A stretch of 53,793 bases of DNA from Flavobacteriales bacterium. GTDB lineage: Bacteria > Bacteroidota > Bacteroidia > UBA10329. The notes below the pieces were generated by a model, which saw only the letters and a list, made by a program, of their open reading frames with translations, made no database searches and was not told where the DNA came from. Position numbers and translations under genes: made by a program. The first letter of the stretch is position 1; every line of letters begins with the position of its first letter. This document shows positions 25,782-33,854 of the stretch, piece by piece. Location: positions 1 to 53,793 of the forward strand of contig JAIOYO010000022.1 in the NCBI GenBank assembly GCA_021741075.1, written 5' to 3'.

Positions 25782-26741
25782 TCAATAATAGTTGAGTGGA
25801 ATAGGAGTGATAATCTGAGTTTCTGACGAGCATTTTTCTTTCAGAACTTTCGTCATAGCTTCCAATCCTTTGGTATCAATGGCTTTAAAAGGCTCTTCTT
25901 TGCTTTTGAAAAAATTCTCCCAGTGAATGAGCAGAATCCGTTTTGGTTTGCACAGTTCAACCACCGGACCAGGAAATGATGAATATTCTGAATCTCCAGA
26001 TGCCCCAATGAAAAGGTCGTCTATTTCGTGCTCATCCAATAACTCCTTAGGGAACAAGCCATAAGGTGCTTTTGCCATTGACGATAAGAAGAACATGCGG
26101 TAGGCAATTACCGAATCCTCCAACCAATCTACTATAAACGAAAGCGTTTGGCCACCTTGCCAATCAGAAACGATGGATGGTTCTGCCACCAAATCTTGCG
26201 CGTATCGCTTATTCCAGAAATTAATTCCTGCTGTTTGAGGTGGATGCATACTCTCAAAAGCCATAGTGCGCATAGTGCTGTCAGCACTGTAATGCCATGC
26301 GCCAATGGTGGTTTCGGTTCCCATAGCCTCATTTGCTGCAACAACGGGTTGCTTCATTTTATAAAAACTGAGCAGGTGTTTGCCAGTTTTGTTGCACACA
26401 ATAGGAGTGGAGTCTGGAATCAAGCGAGAGACAAAGGGCAAATCCATCAAATGGTCGTAGTGCGAATGGGCTGCTACCACCAACTTAACCTTTCTAAACG
26501 CTGCAGGATTCATATACAGTTTCACGTAAGCAGTGTCTGTCCTTATTTTTCCAAACAACACTTTTGTGGCAGAAGGATTACCAATAAACGGGTCGGTTAG
26601 AAGTACGTTTTCGCCTCTCTGAATAGTGAAGCAACCAGTTCCGTAGTATCTAACTTCTGTTTGTATGTTCTGTGCATGAGCCGAAGCAAGGGTCACACAA
26701 AACAGGAAACCGAGAAATAGACGCTTCAGAATAAAAGGCAC
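25782..26741 (-). CDS. Secreted metallo-beta-lactamase-fold hydrolase
   Basis: A 319-residue protein with a GTG start and signal peptide (LFLGFLFCVTLASAHAQ). The MBL core is seen as EVRYYGTGCFTIQRGENVLL, LTDPFIGNPS, the metal motif VVAAHSHYDHLMDLP (HxHxDH) and the later ligands FFLSSMAKAPYG, FIGASGDSEY and ILLIHWENFFKS. This resembles the UlaG/NAPE-PLD-like subgroup that hydrolyses lactones or phosphodiesters. An export signal means it acts in the periplasm. It is alone between cmk and the methyltransferase. Confidence 0.75.
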   Translation of the reverse strand: MPFILKRLFLGFLFCVTLASAHAQNIQTEVRYYGTGCFTIQRGENVLLTDPFIGNPSATKVLFGKIRTDTAYVKLYMNPAAFRKVKLVVAAHSHYDHLMDLPFVSRLIPDSTPIVCNKTGKHLLSFYKMKQPVVAANEAMGTETTIGAWHYSADSTMRTMAFESMHPPQTAGINFWNKRYAQDLVAEPSIVSDWQGGQTLSFIVDWLEDSVIAYRMFFLSSMAKAPYGLFPKELLDEHEIDDLFIGASGDSEYSSFPGPVVELCKPKRILLIHWENFFKSKEEPFKAIDTKGLEAMTKVLKEKCSSETQIITPIPLNYY

Positions 26742-26828
26742 TTGGGTGGTTGACGTGTTAGGCGGCCAAATATCGTACTTCTGCTAACTTTTAAACGTAA
26801 AAGTTGTACAGATAATGGAGAAACTCGA

Positions 26829-27515
26829 TTAAATCGTTCTTTCCTTAACCCAACTCAACACCAACGCCAACTGTTCGTTAGGAGTAAGGTTAGAATTATC
26901 GAGCACTACGGCATCTTCTGCCCGAATGAGCGGGTCTTCTTTGCGAGAGGTGTCTTCGTTATCGCGAGAAACCAAGTTAGCGCGTACTTCCTCCAACGAC
27001 ACGTTTTTGCCTTTTTCCTTTAACTCGTTGAACCTTCGTAGTGCACGTACTTCAGGCGAAGCTGTCATAAATAGCTTCATTTCTGCATGGGGGAATACGG
27101 CTGTTCCAATATCGCGGCCATCCATTACCACACCACCACGTTTGCCCAATTCCTGCTGACTAGCCCGAAGTTTGGCGCGTACTTCCTTTATCACGCTCAC
27201 ATGGCTCACAACTTCAGAAACCTGCATGGTTCGAATGTCTTCTTCCACATTTCTGCCATTTAGGAAGGTGGTAACACCGCCTGTTTTGGAATCAAATTTC
27301 AGGTCAATGTCAATTTTATCAAGCTGCGGAATAAGCCTAGAAGCATCTACATCTTCTTTGGATGCCAGACCGTTTTCGATGGCGTAAAGCGTAATGGCTC
27401 TATACATGGCGCCACTATCAACATACGTGTAATTAAGTTTGGTTGCGAGCTGTTTGGCAAGCGTGCTTTTGCCACACGATGAATAACCATCAATGGCGAT
27501 GGTTATTTTATCCAT
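26829..27515 (-). CDS. cmk: Cytidylate kinase
   Basis: A 228-residue P-loop kinase: Walker A AIDGYSSCGKSTLAKQLA, the CMP-binding region YVDSGAMYRAITLYA, SHVSVIKEVRAKLRASQQEL, VVMDGRDIGTAVFP and the lid LRRFNELKEKGKNVSLEEV with DNEDTSRKEDPLIRAEDA. It phosphorylates CMP and dCMP. Overlap of 8 bp with the upstream porQ gene fits the porQ-cmk pairing that I recall as common in Bacteroidota. Confidence 0.93.
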   Translation of the reverse strand: MDKITIAIDGYSSCGKSTLAKQLATKLNYTYVDSGAMYRAITLYAIENGLASKEDVDASRLIPQLDKIDIDLKFDSKTGGVTTFLNGRNVEEDIRTMQVSEVVSHVSVIKEVRAKLRASQQELGKRGGVVMDGRDIGTAVFPHAEMKLFMTASPEVRALRRFNELKEKGKNVSLEEVRANLVSRDNEDTSRKEDPLIRAEDAVVLDNSNLTPNEQLALVLSWVKERTI

Positions 27516-28599
27516 CGGTTGTTGGCTTCTCCTTTTTTGTCTTCTCTTTCTTAACTCGTTTGGGCATTTTTACATGCGTTCCCAAGTTGGTCATGATAGA
27601 AATCTGATTCGTTCCTCCTGCCACATGGTAGGTGGCACGGCTGTATGAGAATACAAAACGATTGACCTTGATGCCCACTCCCCAAGAAAAACCAACAGTA
27701 CCTGGTCTGCTGGCCACTTTAAACTCTTGTCGCCTTCCGTAGTTGTAACCAGCACGTAGGAAGATTCTTCTCGCAATAGTCAACTCGGTACTGAATATGA
27801 AATGCCGCATGATGGCATCTCCAACGTTTACTTTCTGCTCGGTCACTTCTCCCGTTAACGGGTCTACAGCTGGTGGCGAATTGGTTGGGTCGATGTACGC
27901 CAAATTTGGGCGTTGCAAATCCACAATGGTCATGGAAAGGCGGAGTGGAAGATATTTTAGCTTGTGGCTAACGCCTAAATCCAAGCTCAACGGCAGTGCC
28001 TCGTACTGTCCGGCTACGTAAGGTTTTAGTTGAGACCCAAGGTTACGTGCCACCAAACTCACTGTCCAATTGGTTTTGGGATGATAGAACGTTGCTGCCA
28101 AATCGGCTGCAATCCCGAATGAATTGTAATCGGCAAGTTGTGAGTATATGAGCTTGACGTTGGCCCCTGTAGAGAAATATTTTCCAAACCCACGAGCGTA
28201 TGTTGCGTGAAGCATGGTTTCGTTGGCTGAGAAATTCCCTTGAATTGTTCCGTTCGCATCTGCTCGGGTGAAATCGCCATAGTTGGCATACATCACACCA
28301 AATCCCATCATCCCAATTTTCTCAAAGTCGTGGGCGTAGCCAATGTATCCGTAGTTGATATCGCCATAATAGTTGGTGAAATCGGTAGCAAGATACATGT
28401 GCATGGAAGTATCTAAAATAGCGGGATTTAAATACAGTAAATCCAAATCGCCATCCTTAATGGCTATCTGATCACCTCCCATAGCCGCATTTCGTGCCGA
28501 TGAGGTCATATCTAGAAAGCTATACGTAGAACTTCCGCCCAACTGGGCTAGCGACTGAAAGGAAATCGAGAAAAGAAGAATAAGTAGTGCGGCTCGCAT
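27508..28599 (-). CDS. porQ: Type IX secretion system protein PorQ
   Basis: A 363-residue outer-membrane beta-barrel protein with signal peptide MRAALLILLFSISFQSLAQ (ATG at 28599; an in-frame TTG lies 9 bp upstream). Seen: GGSSTYSFLDMTSSARNAAM, the near-N-terminal motif of PorQ/PorV-like FadL-type barrels, then repeated amphipathic strands (DINYGYIGYAHDFEKIGMMG, FGVMYANYGDFTRADANG). The C-terminus is a Lys-rich tail (KMPKRVKKEKTKKEKP). PorQ takes part in attaching or releasing T9SS cargo at the surface, consistent with the cargo proteins in this window. It overlaps cmk by 8 bp. Confidence 0.85.
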   Translation of the reverse strand: MRAALLILLFSISFQSLAQLGGSSTYSFLDMTSSARNAAMGGDQIAIKDGDLDLLYLNPAILDTSMHMYLATDFTNYYGDINYGYIGYAHDFEKIGMMGFGVMYANYGDFTRADANGTIQGNFSANETMLHATYARGFGKYFSTGANVKLIYSQLADYNSFGIAADLAATFYHPKTNWTVSLVARNLGSQLKPYVAGQYEALPLSLDLGVSHKLKYLPLRLSMTIVDLQRPNLAYIDPTNSPPAVDPLTGEVTEQKVNVGDAIMRHFIFSTELTIARRIFLRAGYNYGRRQEFKVASRPGTVGFSWGVGIKVNRFVFSYSRATYHVAGGTNQISIMTNLGTHVKMPKRVKKEKTKKEKPTTDG

Positions 28600-28664
28600 C
28601 AAAGGCAAAGAAAAACATTATTTGTGGCCGAGGGAACGCGGAGTGCGCAGACTTATTGCCAAAG

Positions 28665-29483
28665 TCATGATAACTGGATGATTTTTGTCTGATTGCCGTC
28701 TTTTTGCTTCCATTTTGGCTCCTTTTCGAAAAGCCCGAAAACCGTAGAACCACTGCCTGTCATAGATGCATAAGTAGCTCCTTTACTATAGAGTTGCTCC
28801 TTTATTGCCTCAATAATGGGATGCTGCGGAAACACAGAAACTTCAAAATCATTGCAAACCGAATCTTTCCACACAGAAACATCTCGGAGCAGAAGTTTCT
28901 TTAGCGAAGTTGTTGGCTGCAATGGACGTATTCCTGCATAAGCTTCTTTGGTGCCGATATGAATATTCGGGTTTATCAGCATGAGCCAATAACCAGAAAG
29001 ATTAATGTCAAATAGCTCCAAAATCTCACCTCTTCCTGTTACAAAAGAAGGTTTGTTTCGGATAAAGAACGGACAATCGCTGCCAACTTTAGAGACGATG
29101 TCTTCTAGCTTTTTGGTAGAAAGTCCAAGTTCAAACATTTCATTGAGCATGGTTGCCACAAACGCGGCATCGGCACTGCCGCCACCCAACCCTGCACCAA
29201 TGGGAACAATCTTATGTAGGTGCATTTTTACAGAAGATAACCCAAACTCATGGTGCATTAATTCATACACCTGCTCGCAGAGATTCGGTTTTCCATCAGA
29301 CGGAATGACAATGCCTGACGATGTGAATGTGACCTTTCCTTTTCCAGCTTTCTCTGGTACAATTTCTAGCACATCGCGCCACGGAACGGGATAGAAAACG
29401 CTTTCGATGTCGTGGTAGCCATCTTCTCGTTTTCGAATCACATTCAACCCAAGGTTGATTTTTGCGTTGGGGTAAGAAATCAC
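28665..29483 (-). CDS. ispE: 4-diphosphocytidyl-2-C-methyl-D-erythritol kinase
   Basis: A 272-residue GHMP kinase of the non-mevalonate isoprenoid pathway. A GTG start is used (MISYPNAKINLGLNVIRKRE). Seen: GYHDIESVFYPV, the GHMP phosphate loop PIGAGLGGGSADAAFVATML, the motif GSDCPFFIRNKPSFVTGRGE and the C-terminal ASMTGSGSTVFGLFEKEP. The enzyme phosphorylates the 2-hydroxyl of CDP-methylerythritol. It is the last conserved gene before the accessory region and abuts the attC-like element upstream. Confidence 0.92.
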   Translation of the reverse strand: MISYPNAKINLGLNVIRKREDGYHDIESVFYPVPWRDVLEIVPEKAGKGKVTFTSSGIVIPSDGKPNLCEQVYELMHHEFGLSSVKMHLHKIVPIGAGLGGGSADAAFVATMLNEMFELGLSTKKLEDIVSKVGSDCPFFIRNKPSFVTGRGEILELFDINLSGYWLMLINPNIHIGTKEAYAGIRPLQPTTSLKKLLLRDVSVWKDSVCNDFEVSVFPQHPIIEAIKEQLYSKGATYASMTGSGSTVFGLFEKEPKWKQKDGNQTKIIQLS

Positions 29484-29644
29484 AGGGCGAATGTAGCATA
29501 TCGGGCACGCGTTGCAACTTAGCGAAGCGTTATCACCGTAGGTAAACGCGCGCTATCGGAGTTTAGTGTGTCAAGAGTAGCAGCTTACTTTGAATGCACA
29601 CAATCCCACTGATTTCTTTGGGTGGGATGAGCTTTCTTGCGGAA

Positions 29645-29779
29645 GGCTAACGGTTTGCAGCTACCCGAAGGGCGGGATTTTTACCACAAAACGTGATTTG
29701 AAAAACTAATGTTTGATTAACCACAAAACTGTCTTTTGAACGCGAAACCCCGCCTTTTGGGTAGGTGTTGTTATGTGCC
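29645..29779 (-). other. attC-like folded recombination element
   Basis: Read on the minus strand: GGCACATAAC, a stem arm CTACCCAAAAGGCGGGGTTT, about 75 bp of loop, the opposite arm AAATCCCGCCCTTCGGGTAG, CTGCAAACC and GTTAGCC. This is the layout of an integron attC site: R'' (…ATAAC), L''-L' arms that pair with a few unpaired bases, and R' (GTTAGCC). Both core 7-mers have one mismatch to the RYYYAAC and GTTRRRY consensus. Length 135 bp is within the range of large attC sites. It also fills most of the 309-bp gap between ispE and the HNH gene; a small separate hairpin (ATCCCAC/GTGGGAT, 29603-29628) lies next to it. Confidence 0.55.
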
Positions 29780-29792
29780 GTTTTATTTTCAA

Positions 29793-30530
29793 CTAGGGTT
29801 TCTTTGATTTGTCGGAGATTATAGTTTTCACAAATTCGGGCAACTCAATTTTGTTTTGGTCTGCAATAACTTTTATAGCGTCATAATACTTTACTTCGTC
29901 ACCCGTCCAGTGCAAGTCAAGTCGTCTAATGTCTTTGAGAGCAATATGATTGTAATTGGTCGGGCTACCCCAATAACATTCCATACATAGAGAAGGTTTT
30001 TTTTCTGTCTGCCAGTTTTCGCAATGCTCACAACTCCATGATTTTGCTCTATTACACGAACCACACAATAGCATAAAGTCTTCTGCGTTCCTCGCAATAT
30101 CAATGTCTCCGCCAACTTCATAAGGAACTCTATGGTCGATTTGTAAATAGCGTTCTTCAAATTCTCCATTACAAATCATGCACCTCCCTTTACTTAAATC
30201 ATAGAGTTCATTCTTGAATTTTTTTGAGAATGCAATTCGACCAGCAATCCGTTTGGTTTGAATTTGTGTAACATCACCAAATCTGTATGCTCCGATTTGT
30301 CTGCCAGAAATATCTGATTTTACTTTAAATGTTTCAAGTGGAATTCCCGCGTCTTTTACATCCATTGCTGCTCTTGGAGCATGAGTGTATCCATATTTTG
30401 TTTGTAAATCGTCAGTGGTAATAAAACCATGTTCAAGGATGTGGTCAATAACAATTTTCGCTCTCTTGTTTGTTATTGATTTTATGTGTTCTAAAAATTC
30501 CTTTGAATATTTAGTCTTTTTTTTAGCCAT
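29793..30530 (-). CDS. HNH-family restriction endonuclease (probable partner of the adjacent methylase)
   Basis: A 245-residue protein. Residues about 20-90 look like a winged-helix DNA-binding domain (VIDHILEHGFITTDDLQTKY). Residues 117-175 are an HNH nuclease with zinc cysteines: CMIC, then YLQIDHRVPYEVGGDIDIAR (Asp132-His133 catalytic pair), Asn, and LLCGSCNRAKSW (HNN type). A second Cys pair group (CEHC, then CMECYW) follows and could be another zinc knuckle. Its gene overlaps the methylase gene by 8 bp, downstream of it, the safe order for a type II restriction-modification system. The recognition sequence is not readable. A non-restriction homing role is the main alternative. Confidence 0.8.
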   Translation of the reverse strand: MAKKKTKYSKEFLEHIKSITNKRAKIVIDHILEHGFITTDDLQTKYGYTHAPRAAMDVKDAGIPLETFKVKSDISGRQIGAYRFGDVTQIQTKRIAGRIAFSKKFKNELYDLSKGRCMICNGEFEERYLQIDHRVPYEVGGDIDIARNAEDFMLLCGSCNRAKSWSCEHCENWQTEKKPSLCMECYWGSPTNYNHIALKDIRRLDLHWTGDEVKYYDAIKVIADQNKIELPEFVKTIISDKSKKP

Positions 30531-31431
30531 GATTTGCGAAAAGTTCTGTTTGGTAAATTTGATTTCCTGTTACTTTTTGCAAGTCAATTTTGTCAACGAG
30601 TGCTGGTGAAAGATAAACAGCTTCATAAGTAATTTCTTTCCGGTTAAGCAATGTTGCTTGAGAAGAACGCCCTGCGTTGATTTCAATTTTAGTCAAGTTC
30701 AAATTGTCTGGAAGCGGGCTACCATATGTTTTGTTACCCGTTCTGCCATCATAACTTAGTATAAAGGGAATACCTTTGTTTTTGAGTTCAAATAATGAAA
30801 TAACAAAATTGTCAAATTCGATATTTCCAGAATAATTAAAACCACCATTTAATCCCGTCCCTTGATATGGAGGATCCATGTAGATTAAATCATTCGTAGT
30901 CGCAAGATTTAGAATATTTGAGTAGTCAGTTGAGTAAATTTCGATTTTTCCTTTTAGTAATTGAGAAACTCTTAAAATATCATCCCTCATCATTTGTGGG
31001 TTTCTTCCAAGTCGTCTTTTGTCTGGGCTTTGATTGAAACCACCTTGTGAATTATAACGAACAGCAGCTTTAACACATTTAGCTAAAAGAAATAAAAGAT
31101 ATTCAGGTTTTTTTGTTTCGTTAAATTTGTCTCGGATTTGGTAATAATATTCTTCTTCATTGCCGTGTTGACCATGCCATATATCGTGATAATGTTTTAT
31201 CATTGACTTAGGGTCATTAATAATATTGTCCCAAAGTTGTGTCAATGGTTCGTTGATATCATTAATAATAAAATGAGTTGCTTTAAAATAAAATGCAGAA
31301 GCAATTGTCATTGCAGCAGAACCAGCAAAAGGCTCTATAAGTCGGTCAAAATTGTCTGGGTAGAACCTCATGATTTGGTCTGCCAGATTGCGTTTGCTAC
31401 CTTGATATGGAATTGGGTGTGGTAATTTCAT
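30523..31431 (-). CDS. DNA adenine methyltransferase (D12/Dam class, alpha N6-adenine)
   Basis: A 302-residue D12-class methylase. Motif X-like start PIPYQGSKRNLADQIM, motif I LIEPFAGSAAMTIASAF (residues 32-48), ND at 58-59, CVKAAVRYNSQGGFNQSPDK in the middle, and the catalytic DPPYQGTGLNGGFN (Asp186-Tyr189). It methylates adenine N6 in a specific site and protects host DNA from the adjacent HNH enzyme. It has its own promoter (-7 box TATATTTG at 31451-31458) 20 bp before the ATG. A/T-rich codon use is higher than in the chromosomal genes around it, by eye, supporting transfer. Confidence 0.88.
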   Translation of the reverse strand: MKLPHPIPYQGSKRNLADQIMRFYPDNFDRLIEPFAGSAAMTIASAFYFKATHFIINDINEPLTQLWDNIINDPKSMIKHYHDIWHGQHGNEEEYYYQIRDKFNETKKPEYLLFLLAKCVKAAVRYNSQGGFNQSPDKRRLGRNPQMMRDDILRVSQLLKGKIEIYSTDYSNILNLATTNDLIYMDPPYQGTGLNGGFNYSGNIEFDNFVISLFELKNKGIPFILSYDGRTGNKTYGSPLPDNLNLTKIEINAGRSSQATLLNRKEITYEAVYLSPALVDKIDLQKVTGNQIYQTELFANHG

Positions 31432-31450
31432 TTTATAAAATATGTCTTGT

Positions 31451-31458
31451 CAAATATA
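31451..31458 (-). promoter_or_regulatory. -7 box of the methylase promoter inside the cassette
   Basis: Minus strand TATATTTG, exact match to TAnnTTTG, 20 bp before the ATG of the methylase, preceded by a T-rich tract. A promoter inside the cassette would allow expression wherever the cassette lands. Confidence 0.5.
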
Positions 31459-31517
31459 GTGAAAAAAAAAACTGTTTTTTTAATCGTCAGTTTATGATTT
31501 ACTCCGTCCTACAAAAT

Positions 31518-31527
31518 GGCACATAAC
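31518..31527 (-). other. Cassette 5' boundary / candidate attI-side crossover point
   Basis: GTTATGTGCC on the minus strand, the exact reverse complement of the inner end of the attC-like element at 29770-29779. The 129 bp between it and the recombinase stop codon (31528-31656) hold no gene and would be the attI-like region. Confidence 0.45.
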
Positions 31528-31656
31528 TCGTAAATATACGCCATAATCGTACTGATGGTGAAGTTGAATGGCATTGAAAATCAGTGGCTTATATTTTAAA
31601 TACAAGAAAACGCAAGTTTGATGTCACTCTGTTCGATACAAGGAAGCGCAACTGCT

Positions 31657-32760
31657 TCATAGTTTATCAAGTGGGCTTTTTATCTTCTTTATGTCACGGT
31701 CTGTTACTTTGGCATAAATAAGGGTGGTACGGATGTCCGAATGTCCTAATAGTTTCTGAATATAGCCGATGTCCGTGCCAGCCTCCATCAGATGTGTAGC
31801 GTAGCTATGGCGAAGACTGTGAATGCCCGCATCCTTGTTGATCTTGGCCTTTTTCATGGCCTGTTTGAAAACGTTCTGTGCACTTCGTGCACTGTACTGT
31901 CCTCCATACTGACCTTCAAAAAGGTATTCCTTGGGACGGTATTGCTTAAAGTATTCGCGGAGTTGGGCGAGCAGGCTTTCGGGCAGGTTCACGTAGCGGT
32001 CCTTTTTGCCTTTGCCGCGCTCAATTAGCACTTGCATATTCCCGCTGTCAATATGGCTCACTTTGAGGCCAATGATCTCTGACACGCGCAGTCCCATGCC
32101 GTAGCAGAGCTTTAGCATGGTATTGTGTTTGAGATTGGTGGTGCAGTCAAACAATTTCTTCACATCACGGGGGCTAATGTGCTTGGGCAAGGTGCTGTGT
32201 TTCTTTGGGCGTGGTATGTCCACAAAGAACTGTTCTTGTTTAAGCACTTGTTCAAAGTAGAACTTAATGGCGTTGAGCCGACTGTGCAGCATGGCTTCGC
32301 TCAATTTCAATTCGGTAGTGCAATAGAGCATGTAACCACGAAGGCGTTCGGGCGTGAGGGTATCGACATGCACACTGCCAAGTATCTGGAGGAGTTGGGC
32401 AAATTCGTTTCTATAGGTATTTTCGGTATTTTTACTGTAACCCTTTAGACGTATAGTGTCGATGTAGCGTTGAAGGGCGGGGCGGTTAACCTCATTGACC
32501 CGTACTAATGCTTGTTTGCTAGCACTTTGCTTAGGTAGAAGGTTGAATTGACTGCGGTAATGGTCATTATCTCTGACATACCATGCCTTCTGACTCTTGG
32601 ACCAGCGCACTCCTGTGAGCTGACGCACACATTCATTCAGTGTTGGTCTGTACGGAAAACGGATGAAGATGACGGCCTCATCGCGCAAGAATTCAGGTTC
32701 AAAATTTACTTGCGCATCTGTTGTCAGTGATCTTATTACCTGCTGATTGTCCATGACCAT
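31657..32760 (-). CDS. Tyrosine recombinase/integrase with SPLD C-terminus
   Basis: A protein of about 367 residues (ATG at 32760; another at 32754). N-terminal extra domain of about 85 residues (EAVIFIRFPYRPTLNECV, TGVRWSKSQKAWYVRDN), then the SAM-like core-binding domain (IDTIRLKGYSKNTENTYRNE) and the catalytic domain with Arg in GMGLRVSEIIGLK, Lys in GKGKKDRYVNL, HSLRHSYATHLMEAG, LLGHSDIRTT and the nucleophile Tyr in LIYAKVTDRDIKK. It ends SPLDKL, like IntI and Bacteroidota IntI-like proteins, but it lacks the 15-20-residue insertion that marks true integron integrases. It lies directly upstream of the RM cassette and points toward it, unlike classic integrons where the integrase points away. 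Xer-type or transposon integrase is the alternative role. Confidence 0.85.
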   Translation of the reverse strand: MVMDNQQVIRSLTTDAQVNFEPEFLRDEAVIFIRFPYRPTLNECVRQLTGVRWSKSQKAWYVRDNDHYRSQFNLLPKQSASKQALVRVNEVNRPALQRYIDTIRLKGYSKNTENTYRNEFAQLLQILGSVHVDTLTPERLRGYMLYCTTELKLSEAMLHSRLNAIKFYFEQVLKQEQFFVDIPRPKKHSTLPKHISPRDVKKLFDCTTNLKHNTMLKLCYGMGLRVSEIIGLKVSHIDSGNMQVLIERGKGKKDRYVNLPESLLAQLREYFKQYRPKEYLFEGQYGGQYSARSAQNVFKQAMKKAKINKDAGIHSLRHSYATHLMEAGTDIGYIQKLLGHSDIRTTLIYAKVTDRDIKKIKSPLDKL

Positions 32761-32982
32761 GAAGATAATGATCAATTCAGATTCTGAAATGTTTCGATGC
32801 TATCACCTACCTGAAAGTCATTAGGTTTTTGGTTTAAGATGTCAATGGTTGACATAGTTTGCTGATTAGACCTTGTGCTGAATGAAAAATCCATTCCTTC
32901 AAACCCTTTAGCAAGCCTAACGAACAAAAAAGGAAGCTTGAAAAAACCCACATAACCCGCATCAGCTCCAAACCCAAACACT

Positions 32983-33241
32983 TTAGCCCCAGAAGCATCC
33001 ATTCTAAAAGCTGCATCAAACACTTTCGGAAAAAACATGGGTAGTTTAAAAGCTGCATCAACCACTTCAGGGAAAAACATAGGTGCATCAGAACTTGCAT
33101 TACCCACTTTTGGGAATAACCTGAACACATCAGAAAAAAATGTGAGCACGTTTGAAGAAAATGTGAACACATTTGAAAAAAACATGGGTGGGTTTGCAGC
33201 AAAAGCAAGTGCTTTTGAAACAAATGTGGTTGCTTTTGAAA
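32983..33241. repeat. Degenerate 21-bp tandem repeat, about 12 units, upstream of the recombinase
   Basis: Units begin at 32983, 33004, 33025 and every 21 bp to 33235. Most have the form (T/C)TNNGAAAAAAATGTGNNCAC or a close relative. With a 21-bp period both strands stay open, giving heptads on the plus strand (FGKNMGS, SEKNVST, FEENVNT, FEKNMGG, FETNVVA) and heptads such as MFFPKVF on the minus strand. Neither strand has a convincing start signal. The block occupies most of the 32761-33300 gap. Confidence 0.75.
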
Positions 33242-33395
33242 TTTGGATCATGATCACAACATTCTGTTTTAAGCACAACGTGATTTTTTAGCACAAATAT
33301 TTTGGTCTTTTAATAGTAAATGTGGGGGTAGTAGCGTCTATAGAAATAACAGCCGACTAGCCGAAAGTTGTATCACTCTTTAAAAGACTTTGACG

Positions 33396-33497
33396 ATGAA
33401 AAGGAAAAGGCTAAAGTTGGGCCTTAATGGCCAATCAGCAAAGGACATGATTACCTACGGACGAGGAATTGTGCTGAAAGTACCCATCGGCCCATAG
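33396..33497 (+). pseudogene. Short open frame, possibly the N-terminal remnant of a Bacteroidota hypothetical protein
   Basis: Encodes 33 residues starting MKRKRLKLGLNGQSAKDMIT and ending LKVPIGP. The basic start with KLGLNG resembles from memory the start of a family of Bacteroidota proteins of about 200 residues (pattern KLNLxG…KIxxAxxIV). Here it ends after 34 codons. It may be a true peptide or debris. The rest of 33300-33570 shows nothing else. Confidence 0.25.
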
Positions 33498-33854
33498 GCA
33501 GAAAGGCTAATCGGCTGGAGGACCTGGGTTGACAGCTTGCTGGAAACGGTAGGCGGTTTTTTTGTGCTTAACAAGCATCCGTCATGCTGAACTTGTTTAC
33601 TTCCCTGGGTCGTGTGTTTGCAAGCTCGGTTCAGCATCTGTTTCAAGCTTAACGTGATAGACCCTGAAACAAGTTCAGGGTGACGCGGGTAGTTGGTTTT
33701 GCTTTTTTTCGGAGCATCTGGCATGCTGAACTTGTTTCAGCATCTATCTTTATCAGCATCTCTTCTGAGCTTCATAGCAATAGACCCTGAAACAAGTTCA
33801 GGGTGACGCGTGAAGCTGGTGTTGGTTATTCCCGTAGCATCCGTCATAAGCATC

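Larger units (their letters stand above)
29645..31527 (-). mobile_element. Restriction-modification gene cassette with integron-cassette-like ends
   Basis: The segment holds a methylase and an HNH nuclease on the minus strand, an internal promoter, and matching ends. Its 5' boundary is GTTATGTGCC (minus strand of 31518-31527) and the inner end of the attC-like element is GGCACATAAC (minus strand of 29770-29779): a perfect 10-bp reverse-complement pair. In integron cassettes the 5' end (TTRRRY…) must be complementary to the R'' box of the cassette's own attC, because the two unite in the excised circle; this is what is seen. The neighbouring recombinase gene lies directly upstream. Confidence 0.55.

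Noticed and set aside
28620..29520. B12 or other riboswitches near icmF and ispE
   Set aside because: The icmF leader is only about 100 bp with no B12-box-like sequence, and nothing structured was seen before ispE other than the attC-like element and a small hairpin.
32772..33278. 168-codon frame on the minus strand just upstream of the recombinase, ending close to its start
   Set aside because: It begins with TTG, is mostly a translation of the 21-bp repeat, and the opposite strand is just as open. Reported as a repeat and as a finding, not as a gene.
33037..33291. Plus-strand frame of heptads (FEENVNT-type)
   Set aside because: No convincing start or promoter; the ATG lies inside a repeat unit. 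Possible but not supported over the minus-strand reading.
33455..33724. Minus-strand frame of 89 codons with the peptide RHPELVSGS
   Set aside because: This peptide is the usual translation of the palindromic repeat; no domain or start signal.
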